NCBI RefSeq assembly: GCF_019263705.2
Contig: NZ_JADQDK010000001.1
Span: forward strand, 4,526,001 to 4,590,000
Length of the DNA stretch: 64,000 bases
Direction of reading: 5' to 3'
Origin: Pseudonocardia abyssalis
GTDB lineage: Bacteria > Actinomycetota > Actinomycetes > Mycobacteriales > Pseudonocardiaceae
Part shown: positions 49,040 through 57,325 of the stretch, piece by piece
Position numbering within the stretch: position 1 is the stretch's first letter
Layout of the letters: each line of letters begins with the position of its first letter
The notes under the pieces: model-generated
The model's input: the letters and a program-made list of their open reading frames with translations, nothing else
What the model was told of the DNA's origin: nothing
Databases searched by the model: none
Program-made: the position numbers and the translations under genes

Positions 49040-49317
49040 TGCAGTCCGTACCTAAGCCGGACCTCCGTAAGTACCCGCCGCTAGTTGAGCCGGCCGTGGG
49101 GCAGCGGCCCCGGTACCGGACGCCGGGCGCGACTCGATGGCGCGTACCTAACGGCGTCGTGGACCTGGACGGCAACGTCGTCCGGTTCACCGGCGAGTGC
49201 TTACGGTGTCGGTCGTGGTTCCTAGTCGAGCGAGCCACCCTAAGAGGCTCGTTCCCGCGCTACTGCTCGGAGCACTGTCGGGAGATCGCTACGGCTCGAC
49301 GCCGTAAGCGGACCTAA
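49039..49317 (+). CDS. small zinc-ribbon-like element protein
   Basis: A 92-residue basic protein with two metal-site pairs: CLRC and CSEHC about 20 residues apart, a pattern seen in zinc ribbons and FPG-like fingers. The ending ARRRKRT is strongly basic, fitting nucleic-acid binding. ATG at 49039 is coupled to the previous stop. No specific family recognised. Confidence 0.55.
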   Translation: MQSVPKPDLRKYPPLVEPAVGQRPRYRTPGATRWRVPNGVVDLDGNVVRFTGECLRCRSWFLVERATLRGSFPRYCSEHCREIATARRRKRT

Positions 49318-49445
49318 TCGCGGTACCTAAGCCTGCAAGCGTGCCTGTTTCCCGGCGTGTCGCGCCTTGGCCGTGACTTCTCGATGATCCGTCGATACCG
49401 TTCTACGTGCCGCACCGTCTTAGGTCGCGGCCTTAGCACCCTTAA

Positions 49446-49456
49446 CCCTTAGACCC
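49446..49456. promoter_or_regulatory. CCCTTAGACCC motif upstream of an element gene
   Basis: An 11-bp word that recurs exactly at 57214-57224, in both cases in a gap before a small element gene (14 bp and 102 bp before the ATG). Possible shared promoter or operator element. Confidence 0.35.
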
Positions 49457-49469
49457 ATAGGAACGACTA

Positions 49470-50156
49470 ATGCCCAACTCAACCCGCACTATCATCTGCT
49501 TTGTCTGCGACACCGCGTTCGCGTACGCCTACACCGGCGGCAGGGACCGCCGGACGTGCGACAAGCCCGCCTGCAAGCGTGCCCGGAAGACGGGTAACAA
49601 GCGCACGGAGCGGAGTGCTAAGACCACTCGCCCGGACGGGTACCGCCCGGCCGACTACCCGCACAAGATCCCGTCTGCACTGCCCGACGATCAGCTTGCC
49701 GTGCTGGTCGAGACGACCAAGCACCACTACATGCGCCGCAAGCTCCGAGTACAGCCTGACTGTGTCAGCGACGCGGACGGCGGGTCCGTCGACCCGGACC
49801 ACGACGTCGACAACAGACCGGAGGCGCAGCTCTATGAGGCCGGGCACGGCCTGATCATGGACGACTACCGAGATCGGGATAGTGCTCCGGTCCGCCTGAT
49901 CGAGCCGAAGTACCGGGACCTGGTCAAGCACTGGTTCAAGCAGGCAGGCTTCCCACTCGCCGGGCTCCGGCTCGACGTCACGCGCGGGCAGTACCCGGTC
50001 ACCAGGGTCCGTGGTCGACACGATGAGGACGCCTTTGATGGGCTGGTCGTGCCGCGTCGCCTTGCCCGGCACGCGTGTACCCGGACCGCTGTGTCCCCGC
50101 TCGATCCGTTCGTGTCGCTTTTTCCCTGTATTAGTGAAGGGCAGATGGCGGCATAA
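49470..50156 (+). CDS. unknown element protein with N-terminal zinc knuckle
   Basis: A 228-residue protein. The first 40 residues hold two cysteine pairs (CFVC and CDKPAC) with basic residues around them, a likely zinc finger for nucleic acids. The centre is acidic (DADGGSVDPDHDVDN) and the rest is not recognised. ATG at 49470, with AGGAA upstream. The C-terminal 60 residues are rich in Arg and Pro and may be poorly conserved. Confidence 0.5.
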   Translation: MPNSTRTIICFVCDTAFAYAYTGGRDRRTCDKPACKRARKTGNKRTERSAKTTRPDGYRPADYPHKIPSALPDDQLAVLVETTKHHYMRRKLRVQPDCVSDADGGSVDPDHDVDNRPEAQLYEAGHGLIMDDYRDRDSAPVRLIEPKYRDLVKHWFKQAGFPLAGLRLDVTRGQYPVTRVRGRHDEDAFDGLVVPRRLARHACTRTAVSPLDPFVSLFPCISEGQMAA

Positions 50157-50953
50157 CGCCATACCGCTAGACCCGTTCGGGACTCCGAACGGGTGAACTT
50201 CGGGCCTTCGGAGCACTAGCGTGTTCGGATCGGGGCATCCGAACACCTAATGAAGGGTGAGAGCGAAGCGAGCCGTTAGCTAAGCCCTGATTGCTAGCTC
50301 CGACGGCACTGGTCGTAGATCAGGGACGCGAGAGTCACCCCGTGACTCCGTTCGAGTGAACTTCAGCCTGTTTGATCTTGTTTCTGCCCCGAAGGTGCTC
50401 GTGGGGCACCTACTAACGGTGGGTAGAGGCGAAAAGAAGTTACGGGGAACCAACGGAGGGGCCAAGGTTGTTTGGCCGCCAGGCCGAACAGCCTCCTTAC
50501 GAACATCCGCGAAGAGACGCGCCAGCGGCTCTGAGCGGTGTAACGCAACTCAACGATGACGAAGGCCGCCAGGCCGTAGTCAGCGACGCAACGGAATCCT
50601 TTTCCTTCGGACGGATTCCTTAAAGACACTGCTTCGTGGGTCAGTATCGACCCACGCACCACCCACTACCACTACCCACCTCCCTTACTTTGATATTAAT
50701 GCTCCGCGTCGGCTTCGCCACCGCGTCACATTGCGGGCCGAAGGCAAGAGCAATGTGCAGATAAGAACTTCCGTCTTCGGACGGAGCTAGTACGGCGGCG
50801 AACCGGTACTAGCGCGTAGTTGGTGGGTTGCCTGGTCTTGTCCTTAAATGCAGATAGCCGGGATCAGGCCCCACCGCTACAACCCCGGATGCCTTACGGC
50901 ACCGGGGACTTTTGTTGTGCCCGGATACGACAACCACCACCCGGAGAACGATT
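50157..50953. other. gene-free tract packed with perfect hairpins
   Basis: Nearly 800 bp without a credible gene but with at least nine short perfect stems: CCCGTTCGG/CCGAACGGG (50172-50193), GTGTTCGGAT/ATCCGAACAC (50221-50246), CCCTGAT/ATCAGGG (50285-50325), GAGTCAC/GTGACTC (50332-50348), AGGTGC/GCACCT (50393-50411), a 13-bp stem with two G-U pairs (50465-50494), CGTGGGTC/GACCCACG (50635-50656), CACATTGC/GCAATGTG (50727-50756), TCCGTC-TTCG-GACGGA (50770-50785) and CTAGTAC/GTACTAG (50787-50811). Two segments (50181-50206 and 50343-50368) repeat GACTCCG...GTGAACTTC. Candidate replication origin or structured RNA region. Confidence 0.6.
50883..50916 (+). terminator. rho-independent terminator
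   Basis: CCCCGG-A-TGCC pairs with GGCA-CCGGGG around a TTAC loop with one bulged A, followed by ACTTTTGTTGT. This is a classic hairpin with T-run. It ends a plus-strand transcript from the hairpin-rich tract just before the next small gene. Confidence 0.7.
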
Positions 50954-51124
50954 ATGTCCGATGAGAAGTGCGTACGGCTTCTTGAAACTAGCGAACAGTG
51001 CGGATCAACGGAACGTGTAACCCTTTGCCTTGACGGGTTCTACGTCTGTGCGCCGTGCAGAATTCTCGTAACGAACATGCAGCAGATGCGCGAGCGTCGG
51101 GCTTTACTGTCGCTTTATCGCTGA
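50954..51124 (+). CDS. 56-residue cysteine-rich element protein
   Basis: Begins SDEKCVRLLETSEQCGS and contains CLDGFYVCAPC, giving five cysteines with a terminal C-x2-C, probably a zinc knuckle. ATG at 50954 is preceded by GGAGAA. Shape is like small phage proteins that bind a host factor, but that is inference. Confidence 0.5.
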   Translation: MSDEKCVRLLETSEQCGSTERVTLCLDGFYVCAPCRILVTNMQQMRERRALLSLYR

Positions 51125-51145
51125 ATCACTATAAGGAGAAACATT

Positions 51146-51382
51146 ATGTCCAACGATCGGGCTTTGCTCGCTGCCGGAATCCGGCTCGCTATTGCTCGTA
51201 TGCCAGGGACGCAGCTCGACAAGTGTACTGCACTGGCGATCTCGCCTTCCGCCCTACAGAAGTGGCGGGCAGGCGCGGCTGAACCTACGCCTGCTCGACT
51301 TGCACGACTCGCTAGGAAGTCGGGTCTCTCGGAAGAGGCTATCCGGGCGGGCGGCACTGAGCTTGCAGAGGATGCCGCGTGA
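51146..51382 (+). CDS. small HTH-like element protein
   Basis: A 78-residue helical protein. LALSPSALQKWRAGAAEPTPARLARLARKSGLS-like text (here AISPSALQKWRAGAAEPTPA) follows the rhythm of a Cro/XRE-type helix-turn-helix ('S-x-x-x-L-x-x-W-x-x-G...P'). AAGGAGAAA before ATG 51146 is one of the best ribosome sites in the element. Its stop overlaps the next GTG. Possible repressor or origin-binding protein. Confidence 0.55.
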   Translation: MSNDRALLAAGIRLAIARMPGTQLDKCTALAISPSALQKWRAGAAEPTPARLARLARKSGLSEEAIRAGGTELAEDAA

Positions 51383-51702
51383 GTACCGACGCTGACCCTC
51401 TGGACGTTGCCGTCCAGGTCGACGAGATCGAGCGATACAAGTACGCCTTGACGCTCGCGGTACGCCACGGCTACGCGGATAACCCGGACGCTTTCGCGTC
51501 CCGGCTCCGTGGGAGTACGACTACCGAACTCGAAGCGGACGCTGCCGGGTTTGCAGACGAGATCGCAGAGATCCGGTCTCGGCAGGATCCGCCGCGAGTC
51601 ATGGCCGTGGACCCGTCGCAAGCGATGGGGCGCGACTCTAAGGCGACTCCGAGTCAACGGGACATGTTCGCGGACACTTTGTACAACGCTATTACTCGAT
51701 AA
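51379..51702 (+). CDS. unknown element protein with phage-like DPSQ motif
   Basis: A 107-residue protein, acidic and helical (VDEIERYKYALTLAVRHGYA), ending with RVMAVDPSQAMGRDSKA. A 'VDPSQ-x-x-G' turn of this kind is seen in small proteins near structural genes of actinophages. GTG at 51379 is coupled to the preceding gene (GTGA). Confidence 0.45.
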   Translation: MSTDADPLDVAVQVDEIERYKYALTLAVRHGYADNPDAFASRLRGSTTTELEADAAGFADEIAEIRSRQDPPRVMAVDPSQAMGRDSKATPSQRDMFADTLYNAITR

Positions 51703-51711
51703 GGAACTAAG

Positions 51712-52533
51712 TTGATTAACGTACGCAACCTTACTGCTGTCTCGGATCAGTCTGAGCGGCAGGCAGCGATTAAGTATCTTCGCAGTATCGGAGCAACGAT
51801 CCCGGCGAAGCTTGACGAAGCCTTCGCCACGCTCGACGCGGTTACCCGAACTAACGTCACTTCGGCCTTGCCTCCGGACCCATATAAGATCACGCCCGCC
51901 AATGCCGAGAAGATCACGAGTGACTACGTCGCGGATCTGTCGCGTCGTGCCGCTGCGGAGGATGGGCTTGCGGCTGTCAGGAACGCTGTTACTGCCCGGG
52001 TCATCACTGAGTGCCGCGACGCGCGTGACGCTCTTCTCGCTGACGCTGCCGTGCGTGCAGAGTTCGATTCCGGGGTCGACGTCTTCGACCAGGACTACGC
52101 CCTGGTTTCGACGCTAACGACCGCTGCCGCTGCGACCGACGCTGACGCCACCGGCGCCGCGCTCGTCGCGTTCCGGAACGTCTCAGCCGCTACGAAGCGG
52201 CTCGATCGGTTGACTGACGCTCTTCTGAATCTGACTGCGCCTGCTCCCGTTGAGGTCCGGCTTACTCGATCGAAGCTTAGTGCGTCTCAGACGCTTGGAC
52301 TCACGGCGTCGCCTCCGGATGATTCAGCGGCGTACCTCGCAGCACTAGACGCGTCCGGCGTTCGTGGTGCCAAGCCCGACAAGGGCCATCCGTTCGGAGT
52401 TTACGGCGCACAGATCAACGGTGGAGCCGCGCTAGGGCTTCCGCGCGACACTACGGAGTGGCGCGACCGTGCCGACGCCTTCAACCCAGACCTTGCCCGG
52501 CTCGATCTCTACTTCCCTGCGCTTAGCGCCTAA
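51712..52533 (+). CDS. unknown 273-residue element protein
   Basis: A helical, Ala/Asp-rich protein (long amphipathic stretches such as ITSDYVADLSRRAAAEDGLAA) with a C-terminal domain containing KGHPFGVYGAQING. No family recognised. The start is TTG 51712 with AAGGA six bases upstream. It follows the DPSQ protein after 9 bp, suggesting one operon from 51146 on. Confidence 0.5.
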   Translation: MINVRNLTAVSDQSERQAAIKYLRSIGATIPAKLDEAFATLDAVTRTNVTSALPPDPYKITPANAEKITSDYVADLSRRAAAEDGLAAVRNAVTARVITECRDARDALLADAAVRAEFDSGVDVFDQDYALVSTLTTAAAATDADATGAALVAFRNVSAATKRLDRLTDALLNLTAPAPVEVRLTRSKLSASQTLGLTASPPDDSAAYLAALDASGVRGAKPDKGHPFGVYGAQINGGAALGLPRDTTEWRDRADAFNPDLARLDLYFPALSA

Positions 52534-52610
52534 CGCTGTACCCGGTCTCCGCTCTTTGAACAGAGCGGGGGCCGGTCTTGTCCGACACAGAATCGCTGAA
52601 AAGGTTGGTA

Positions 52611-52811
52611 ATGAACGCTCAGGACTCAGACTACCGGTACGTCCCAGAACACGATAAGTGGTACCTGTGGATGATCGTAAAGTCGTGGGACATGCCGTAC
52701 CGATCGGTTGTCCCGCTTCTTGACCGGCTAGGCATCGAGATCCACGAGGAACCGAACGGTAAGCAATACGTGTCCAAGTCAGACTTTCGGGTCTTCCTTG
52801 ACACGCTATAA
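52611..52811 (+). CDS. unknown 66-residue element protein, possible MerR-like fold
   Basis: Starts NAQDSDYRYVPEHDKWYLWM and includes VVPLLDRLGIEIHEEPNGKQYVSKSDFRVFL, which has the helix-strand-helix look of a small DNA-binding winged module. ATG 52611 (AAGG upstream) is preferred to TTG 52578. The same GGTaGTAATGAA start context is used by the next gene. Confidence 0.5.
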   Translation: MNAQDSDYRYVPEHDKWYLWMIVKSWDMPYRSVVPLLDRLGIEIHEEPNGKQYVSKSDFRVFLDTL

Positions 52812-52837
52812 GACACAGACCATTGAAACGGGTAGTA

Positions 52838-53956
52838 ATGAAGCTTTCGTGTCTCGACGTTACCGAAGTTGCTGGTAACGAAATCCTGCCTGCACTGTCA
52901 GGCGCAGCGTTCCAGGCAATAACGCTAGGCTTAGACGAAGAAGCGTATATCGAACAAGTTCTAGAGTCACCGCTAGCCGAAGCCGTCCTAGACCGGGAAC
53001 GATCTCCTAACACGCTGGACGAACTCGAATCCCTGGCAATGTCACACGGTTGGGAGTTCGCCCAGGACCACTACACGCCCGGGACCCGCGAAGGTGTTAC
53101 TTCGTGGGTCGAAGCCCAGGCTCCTCGCGTCTTCGGATATCGGAACTGGTCTAAGGGTCAGAAAGGCATCTCGGAGCGGAAGGCGGCTCTGGCCATCCTT
53201 CGGGTAGGTGCAGAGCGTGGCGCCTGGACGTTCAACATCTCCGAGCGGTTCCTAAGCGCGGAAGCAGACATCGCGGATCGGGAAGCCGCCCGCGCTGCCT
53301 TGAAGAAGCTCGTGGAGATCGGGTTCATCCAGGAACAGCCGGACCGCTCGTCCCGGCGGTACGGCAACCACTACGAGATCAACCGGTCGTGGATGGCATG
53401 GTTTGGCTCTAGACCCGTCCAAATAACATTATCCGGATTATATTATTTGGGTGGTTCTAGAGCTTTTTCTGGTAGCCCCGTCGCGGAGTGGGTGTACTAC
53501 CTCCTGCCGGAGTCAACTCCGGCCGATGCGGTCGAAGTACTCGGAGTGAGCTTGTCGGCCGCGAAGCGAGCTTACAAGCTCCTGGTCGACAACGGACTGA
53601 TGCGGAAGATCGGGAAGGTGTACCACCGGACCGAAGGTCTGCTTGAACCGGATTGGACTCGACGCGAAGAGCTACGAGCCCGATACGCACACGAACAGAA
53701 AGAGAACAGACAAGCTGTGGAAGCTGGATACAAGAACCGGGAGGCTGCCTTCGTGGCCGACCACGAAAAACTAGTAGCGGTGCAGCCGTGGGAGCTGAAA
53801 GAGCTACCACCCGACCCGTTCGAGCCGGATGCCGGTAGCGTTCTAGTCCGTTGGGTTCCGTCGATAACGGACCCACGAGACGGCTACTACGAGACTAAAG
53901 ACGGTAGCTGGGAGCCGAGACTCGGCAGGGACAATAAGGATTACGTCGAAGTTTGA
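52838..53956 (+). CDS. winged-helix-like element protein interrupted by a palindrome
   Basis: A 372-residue protein, probably a DNA-binding replication or regulatory factor. Two winged-helix-like segments can be seen: ERKAALAILRVGAERGAWTF to ALKKLVEIGFIQEQ, and PADAVEVLGVSLSAAKRAYKLLVDNGLMRK. Between them, residues about 190-210 (RPVQITLSGLYYLGGSRAF) are encoded by an AT-rich 58-bp palindrome that looks inserted. ATG at 52838; a TTG at 52823 is possible. It ends before a strong bidirectional terminator. Confidence 0.55.
   Translation: MKLSCLDVTEVAGNEILPALSGAAFQAITLGLDEEAYIEQVLESPLAEAVLDRERSPNTLDELESLAMSHGWEFAQDHYTPGTREGVTSWVEAQAPRVFGYRNWSKGQKGISERKAALAILRVGAERGAWTFNISERFLSAEADIADREAARAALKKLVEIGFIQEQPDRSSRRYGNHYEINRSWMAWFGSRPVQITLSGLYYLGGSRAFSGSPVAEWVYYLLPESTPADAVEVLGVSLSAAKRAYKLLVDNGLMRKIGKVYHRTEGLLEPDWTRREELRARYAHEQKENRQAVEAGYKNREAAFVADHEKLVAVQPWELKELPPDPFEPDAGSVLVRWVPSITDPRDGYYETKDGSWEPRLGRDNKDYVEV
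53406..53463. repeat. AT-rich 58-bp imperfect palindrome inside a gene
   Basis: Two 27-bp arms with 22 matching positions flank a central CCGG. The inner CCAAATAA...TTATTTGG and outer GCTCTAGA...TCTAGAGC are perfect. It keeps the reading frame open and differs sharply in composition from its host gene. Confidence 0.75.
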
Positions 53957-53964
53957 TAGCAGTG

Positions 53965-53997
53965 ACCCTTACCCGGTAATAGTTGCCGGGTAAGGGT
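53965..53997. terminator. bidirectional terminator between convergent genes
   Basis: Perfect 12-bp stem ACCCTTACCCGG/CCGGGTAAGGGT with a 9-base loop, 8 bp after the stop of the winged-helix gene and about 85 bp from the end of the protease gene. A further GCAGGGT/ACCCTGC pair lies just beyond. Confidence 0.7.
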
Positions 53998-54080
53998 GCA
54001 GCATTTGCAGGGTTACCCTACAGGCGCTGTAGCGTTGCTTACCCTGCACAGTTTGCCGGGTTAGTCGACCACTGGCCCAT

Positions 54081-54860
54081 CTATGGCAAGAGAGATTCAC
54101 CGGAAGGGCGCCGCCCTCCCGCGATGATCTCGTCGATTACGCTAGCCTTCCAGACGAATCCTAGATCACTCTCTGCGTTGACTCGGCCGGAGTAGACGCC
54201 GACTAGGATTGTTTCGTCCCCGCTTCCCATCATGGTTCCGCCATCCTTCGTCGGGACCGACTTTCCGCCGGTGGTGAAGATGACCGGTGATCCGGACTGG
54301 CCGCTACGTGTCCTACTATCCACGAGCAGTAGCGGGAGGTCGTCGAAATCAATATCCGGCTCTGTAGCGATTGTGCCGCGTGACCATATGCCGAGTGCTC
54401 CGCCACCCGTAAGGCCGTATGGGAATCCGATGATGCTTACGTCAGCGGCTACTCGCACTGCTACAGAGGTCCGCTCATACGACTGTTGATCATGGGGCAG
54501 GAACGTCACATCTTCTGTCCAGGTCACAGGCAAGGCGACTACGTCAACCTTTGCCCCGTGGACCGGATGCTCGAACCAAGCCGGGTGGCCGGGCGACAAG
54601 TAGAGCGGCTCGATGATCTTTCGCCACGAGATACGACGTCCATCCCCGTCATAGTGCCAGATATGCAAAGTATCTGGCATTCTCGATGTATCAGAAACCG
54701 GCCGGTTTCGAGAATCGCGACCAGTCACGTTATGGCGGTTAGTGATTATGTAGTGACGGCCGTCTGCGGTCACCACGAATGCGGTCCCAGAGGCGATAGG
54801 CTCGGCACCTATACCGGGCTCGATCAGAAGTGAAGCGACTGAGTTCGGCGACAATGCCAC
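54081..54860 (-). CDS. trypsin-like serine protease
   Basis: A 259-residue chymotrypsin-fold protease with a complete triad: His43 in IITNRHNVTG, Asp106 in AKVDVVALP and Ser189 in SGQSGSPVIF. There is no signal peptide or PDZ domain, so it should act inside the cell. GTG at 54860 has GGAG at proper spacing. It is transcribed against the rest of the element from a separate unit, together with an HTH gene, and behaves like cargo. Intracellular trypsin-like proteases occur in bacterial defence modules, but no partner is visible here. Confidence 0.8.
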   Translation of the reverse strand: MALSPNSVASLLIEPGIGAEPIASGTAFVVTADGRHYIITNRHNVTGRDSRNRPVSDTSRMPDTLHIWHYDGDGRRISWRKIIEPLYLSPGHPAWFEHPVHGAKVDVVALPVTWTEDVTFLPHDQQSYERTSVAVRVAADVSIIGFPYGLTGGGALGIWSRGTIATEPDIDFDDLPLLLVDSRTRSGQSGSPVIFTTGGKSVPTKDGGTMMGSGDETILVGVYSGRVNAESDLGFVWKASVIDEIIAGGRRPSGESLLP

Positions 54861-54918
54861 GACTTACTCCAATTGCGATAGTAGACGAAGCGGGCGTATC
54901 CGTTCGTTCACCCGCTGA

Positions 54919-55317
54919 CTATACGTGGTGAGACGTCGCGGAGTACCTACCGACCGCGTAGTTCAGGGATACCGCGACGTTCGTCCCGCACTCCGTACAG
55001 TCCACCCGTCGGCCAGAGGCAGAAGCCTCTGACGCGCGGAACCCGTGACCGGGTTCCTGTTCGACCGGCTGGCGTGCTGCGTATGTCTTCCCGTTAACGC
55101 CTGTGACACCGCCTACTGCGTAATTCTGCGCAGTAGGATCGCCTAGGGTGTTCCGTACCGTGCCCTCCGAAACACCGACAGCACTACCGATAGCCCGGGT
55201 ACTCATCCCGGCTTCTCGCATAGCTCCGACTACAGCAGGACGTTCCGGCTTAGGGACACGAAGCGTCTCGACGCCTAAGAGCACCGCGCGGCTAGTGAAT
55301 CTCGTGGTAGCAACCAC
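54919..55317 (-). CDS. HTH protein, ParB-like phage/plasmid type, apparently shortened
   Basis: A 132-residue protein with a helix-turn-helix, MREAGMSTRAIGSAVGVSEG then TVRNTLGD, followed by GVNGKTYAARQP. This pairing of 'GMSTRAI..GVS..TVR' and 'G-x-x-GKTY' is common in DNA-binding proteins of actinobacterial phages and plasmids. The N-terminal domain usual in that group is missing, and upstream remnants in other frames suggest truncation. The C-terminus has a CTECG knuckle. It may control the protease gene downstream. Confidence 0.55.
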   Translation of the reverse strand: MVATTRFTSRAVLLGVETLRVPKPERPAVVGAMREAGMSTRAIGSAVGVSEGTVRNTLGDPTAQNYAVGGVTGVNGKTYAARQPVEQEPGHGFRASEASASGRRVDCTECGTNVAVSLNYAVGRYSATSHHV

Positions 55318-55512
55318 GCGCGTACGGACGGCCTCCGCAAGCTCTGCCTAGGGAATCACACTGGGTAGCTCTGCTAGGCGCTGTACGGCTAACGGTGTCT
55401 GGCGTAACGGGCATCGTCACGTCCAGGTGCTCGACAACGACCCGTGACAGACGGACCCGGGCATCGCTAACGGGTACAGCACGAGCGAGGTAAGGCACGA
55501 GCAATAGTCAAG

Positions 55513-56905
55513 ACCTGTGGATGAAGATCTTTAGGCGGCTTCCGGTTGGTGGTGGTCGTCGGGTCGTTCGACGAGCTTGCCGTTGACGAACAGGGCGCCG
55601 GCGCGGACGAGCGCGACCAGGTGTGGGCCGTTCACGGCGCGCCAGCGGTCCTGGGCGGCCTCGATGAGCTTGAACGCCATCGCCAGCCCGGCTGCCCGCG
55701 AGCCGGGACCGCGAGTGATCTTCGTGCGGTGCCGGACGGTGGCGAAGGTCGACTCGATGGGGTTCGTGGTGCGCAGGTGGATCCAGTGCTCGGCGGGGAA
55801 GTCGTAGACCGCGAGCAGCACCTCGACATCGTCGGTGATCTTCGCGACCGCCTTCGGGAATTTCGCCCCGTAGGCGGCCTCGAATGCTTTCACGGCGTCG
55901 AGGGCGTGGCGGCGGTCTTCGGCGTTCCAGATCTCCGCGAGTGCCTTCTTCGCCCCCGGGTGCGCGGATTTCGGGAGGGCGCCGAGCACGTTGGCGATCT
56001 TGTGGAACCAGCAGCGCTGCTCGCGGGTCGCGGGGAACACCTCGCGCAGCGCGGCCCAGAACCCCAGCGCGCCGTCTCCGACCGCGAGGACCGGGGCGCG
56101 CATCCCTCGCCGGGCGGCATCGCGCAGCAGGTCCGCCCAGGACTCGGTCGACTCGCGGTAGCCATCGGCCAGCGCGACGAGCTCCTTGCGCCCGTCAGCA
56201 CGGACGCCGATCAGCACGAGCAGGCACAGCTTGTGTTCTTCGAGGCGGATGTTGACGTGGATCCCGTCGGCCCACAGGTAGACGTAGTCGGCTCTGGACA
56301 GGTCGCGGGCGGCGAAGGTGCGCTGTTCGGCCTTCCAGGTCTCGGTCAGCTTCGTGATCACCGGCGCCGAGAGCCCGGCGGTCGAGCCGAGGAACTGGCC
56401 CAGGGCGGGCACGAAGTCGCTGGTCGAGAGCCCGTGCAGGTAGAGCAGCGGCAGCACTTCGGTGATCTTCGGGGTCTTGCGGCACCAGGGCGGCAGGATC
56501 GCCGAGGAGAACCGCGCCCGCTCCCCGGTCTGCGGGTCGGTGCGCCGGTCGTTCACCCGCGGCACGGTCACCTCGACCGCGCCGGCGCTGGTGAGCACCT
56601 CGCGGGGCTGGTGGGTGCCGTTGCGCACGACCAGCCGGCGGCCGTGCTCGTCGCGCTCGCCGACGTGGCGGGCAATGTAGTCGTCGACCTCGGCCTGCAG
56701 AGCCTCGGCGAGCATCCGGCGGGCGCCCTCGCGGACCAGCTCGTCGATCAGCGAGCCGCCGTCCCGGTGGGGTTCATCTGCGTCGGCAGCTCCAGGAACT
56801 ACGGTGAGCACGGGTCGTACCCTTCCGACCGGCGTTGGCGCGCCGATCTTGCTTGATGGCCTCAAGATCACCGGAAGGGTACGGCCCCTCCGGTCATCCA
56901 CAGGT
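55513..56905 (-). mobile_element. IS256-family insertion sequence
   Basis: About 1.39 kb bounded by inverted ACCTGTGGATGA (55513-55524) and TCATCCACAGGT (56894-56905). It encodes a single transposase on the minus strand. Target duplications are not clear: the flanks share only TCAAG. Its G+C is much higher than the element around it, so it was probably acquired later, perhaps from a chromosome. Confidence 0.85.
55531..56811 (-). CDS. IS256-family (mutator-type) transposase
   Basis: A 426-residue DDE transposase. The first catalytic aspartate is in YLWADGIHVNI, the second in VLAVGDGALGFW, with the C/H-type signature REQRCWFHKIANVL, and the glutamate in TTNPIESTFATVRHRT. These define the IS256/mutator family. 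GTG at 56811, with GGAAGGG upstream, lies inside the terminal repeats. It appears intact, so the IS may be active. Confidence 0.93.
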   Translation of the reverse strand: MLTVVPGAADADEPHRDGGSLIDELVREGARRMLAEALQAEVDDYIARHVGERDEHGRRLVVRNGTHQPREVLTSAGAVEVTVPRVNDRRTDPQTGERARFSSAILPPWCRKTPKITEVLPLLYLHGLSTSDFVPALGQFLGSTAGLSAPVITKLTETWKAEQRTFAARDLSRADYVYLWADGIHVNIRLEEHKLCLLVLIGVRADGRKELVALADGYRESTESWADLLRDAARRGMRAPVLAVGDGALGFWAALREVFPATREQRCWFHKIANVLGALPKSAHPGAKKALAEIWNAEDRRHALDAVKAFEAAYGAKFPKAVAKITDDVEVLLAVYDFPAEHWIHLRTTNPIESTFATVRHRTKITRGPGSRAAGLAMAFKLIEAAQDRWRAVNGPHLVALVRAGALFVNGKLVERPDDHHQPEAA

Positions 56906-57325
56906 TTCAAGCATTGCTCGTAAGGCACCTCGCACGAGTACGGCCTAGCGGTGACTACAGCACAGAGACGGACCAGGGATCGGCACTGCCTAGCCCGTGC
57001 TCGACCACGGCCCGGAGGTGAACCTCGCGCGTGCCACCTAGCGGTGGCGCCGTGGCGGACGACGTCGTGCAGCACGAGCCGTGCTGCTCGCTGATCGAAT
57101 CAACACGTACCTAACGAATCACTAAGCGTGTCGCGTCCCGCATCGATCGATGCTAAGCCGCTTCGCATCTGATCTCGTCATGCCATTCAATCAAGCTAAG
57201 CCATCCCGCTAAGCCCTTAGACCCCTACCCGGGTTACCCATGCCCGGTATCTGCTGATCGCCACGTAATGCGGCGGCCCCCTCCGCTACGTCGTAGCGGG
57301 CTAACACATTTCCAGAAAGGCACTA
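56906..57325. other. gap between the IS and the terminase-like gene
   Basis: About 420 bp with no supported gene. It contains hairpins GCCACC/GGTGGC (about 57034-57049) and GCAGCACG/CGTGCTGC (57069-57087), the exact palindrome GCATCGATCGATGC (57140-57153) and the CCCTTAGACCC word (57214-57224). The first 60 bp are an inverted, diverged copy of the flank on the other side of the IS. Confidence 0.5.

Noticed and set aside
50157..50820. tRNA genes or a tRNA array in the hairpin-rich tract
   Set aside because: No GTTCGA-type T-arm followed by a matching acceptor stem and CCA position could be assembled.
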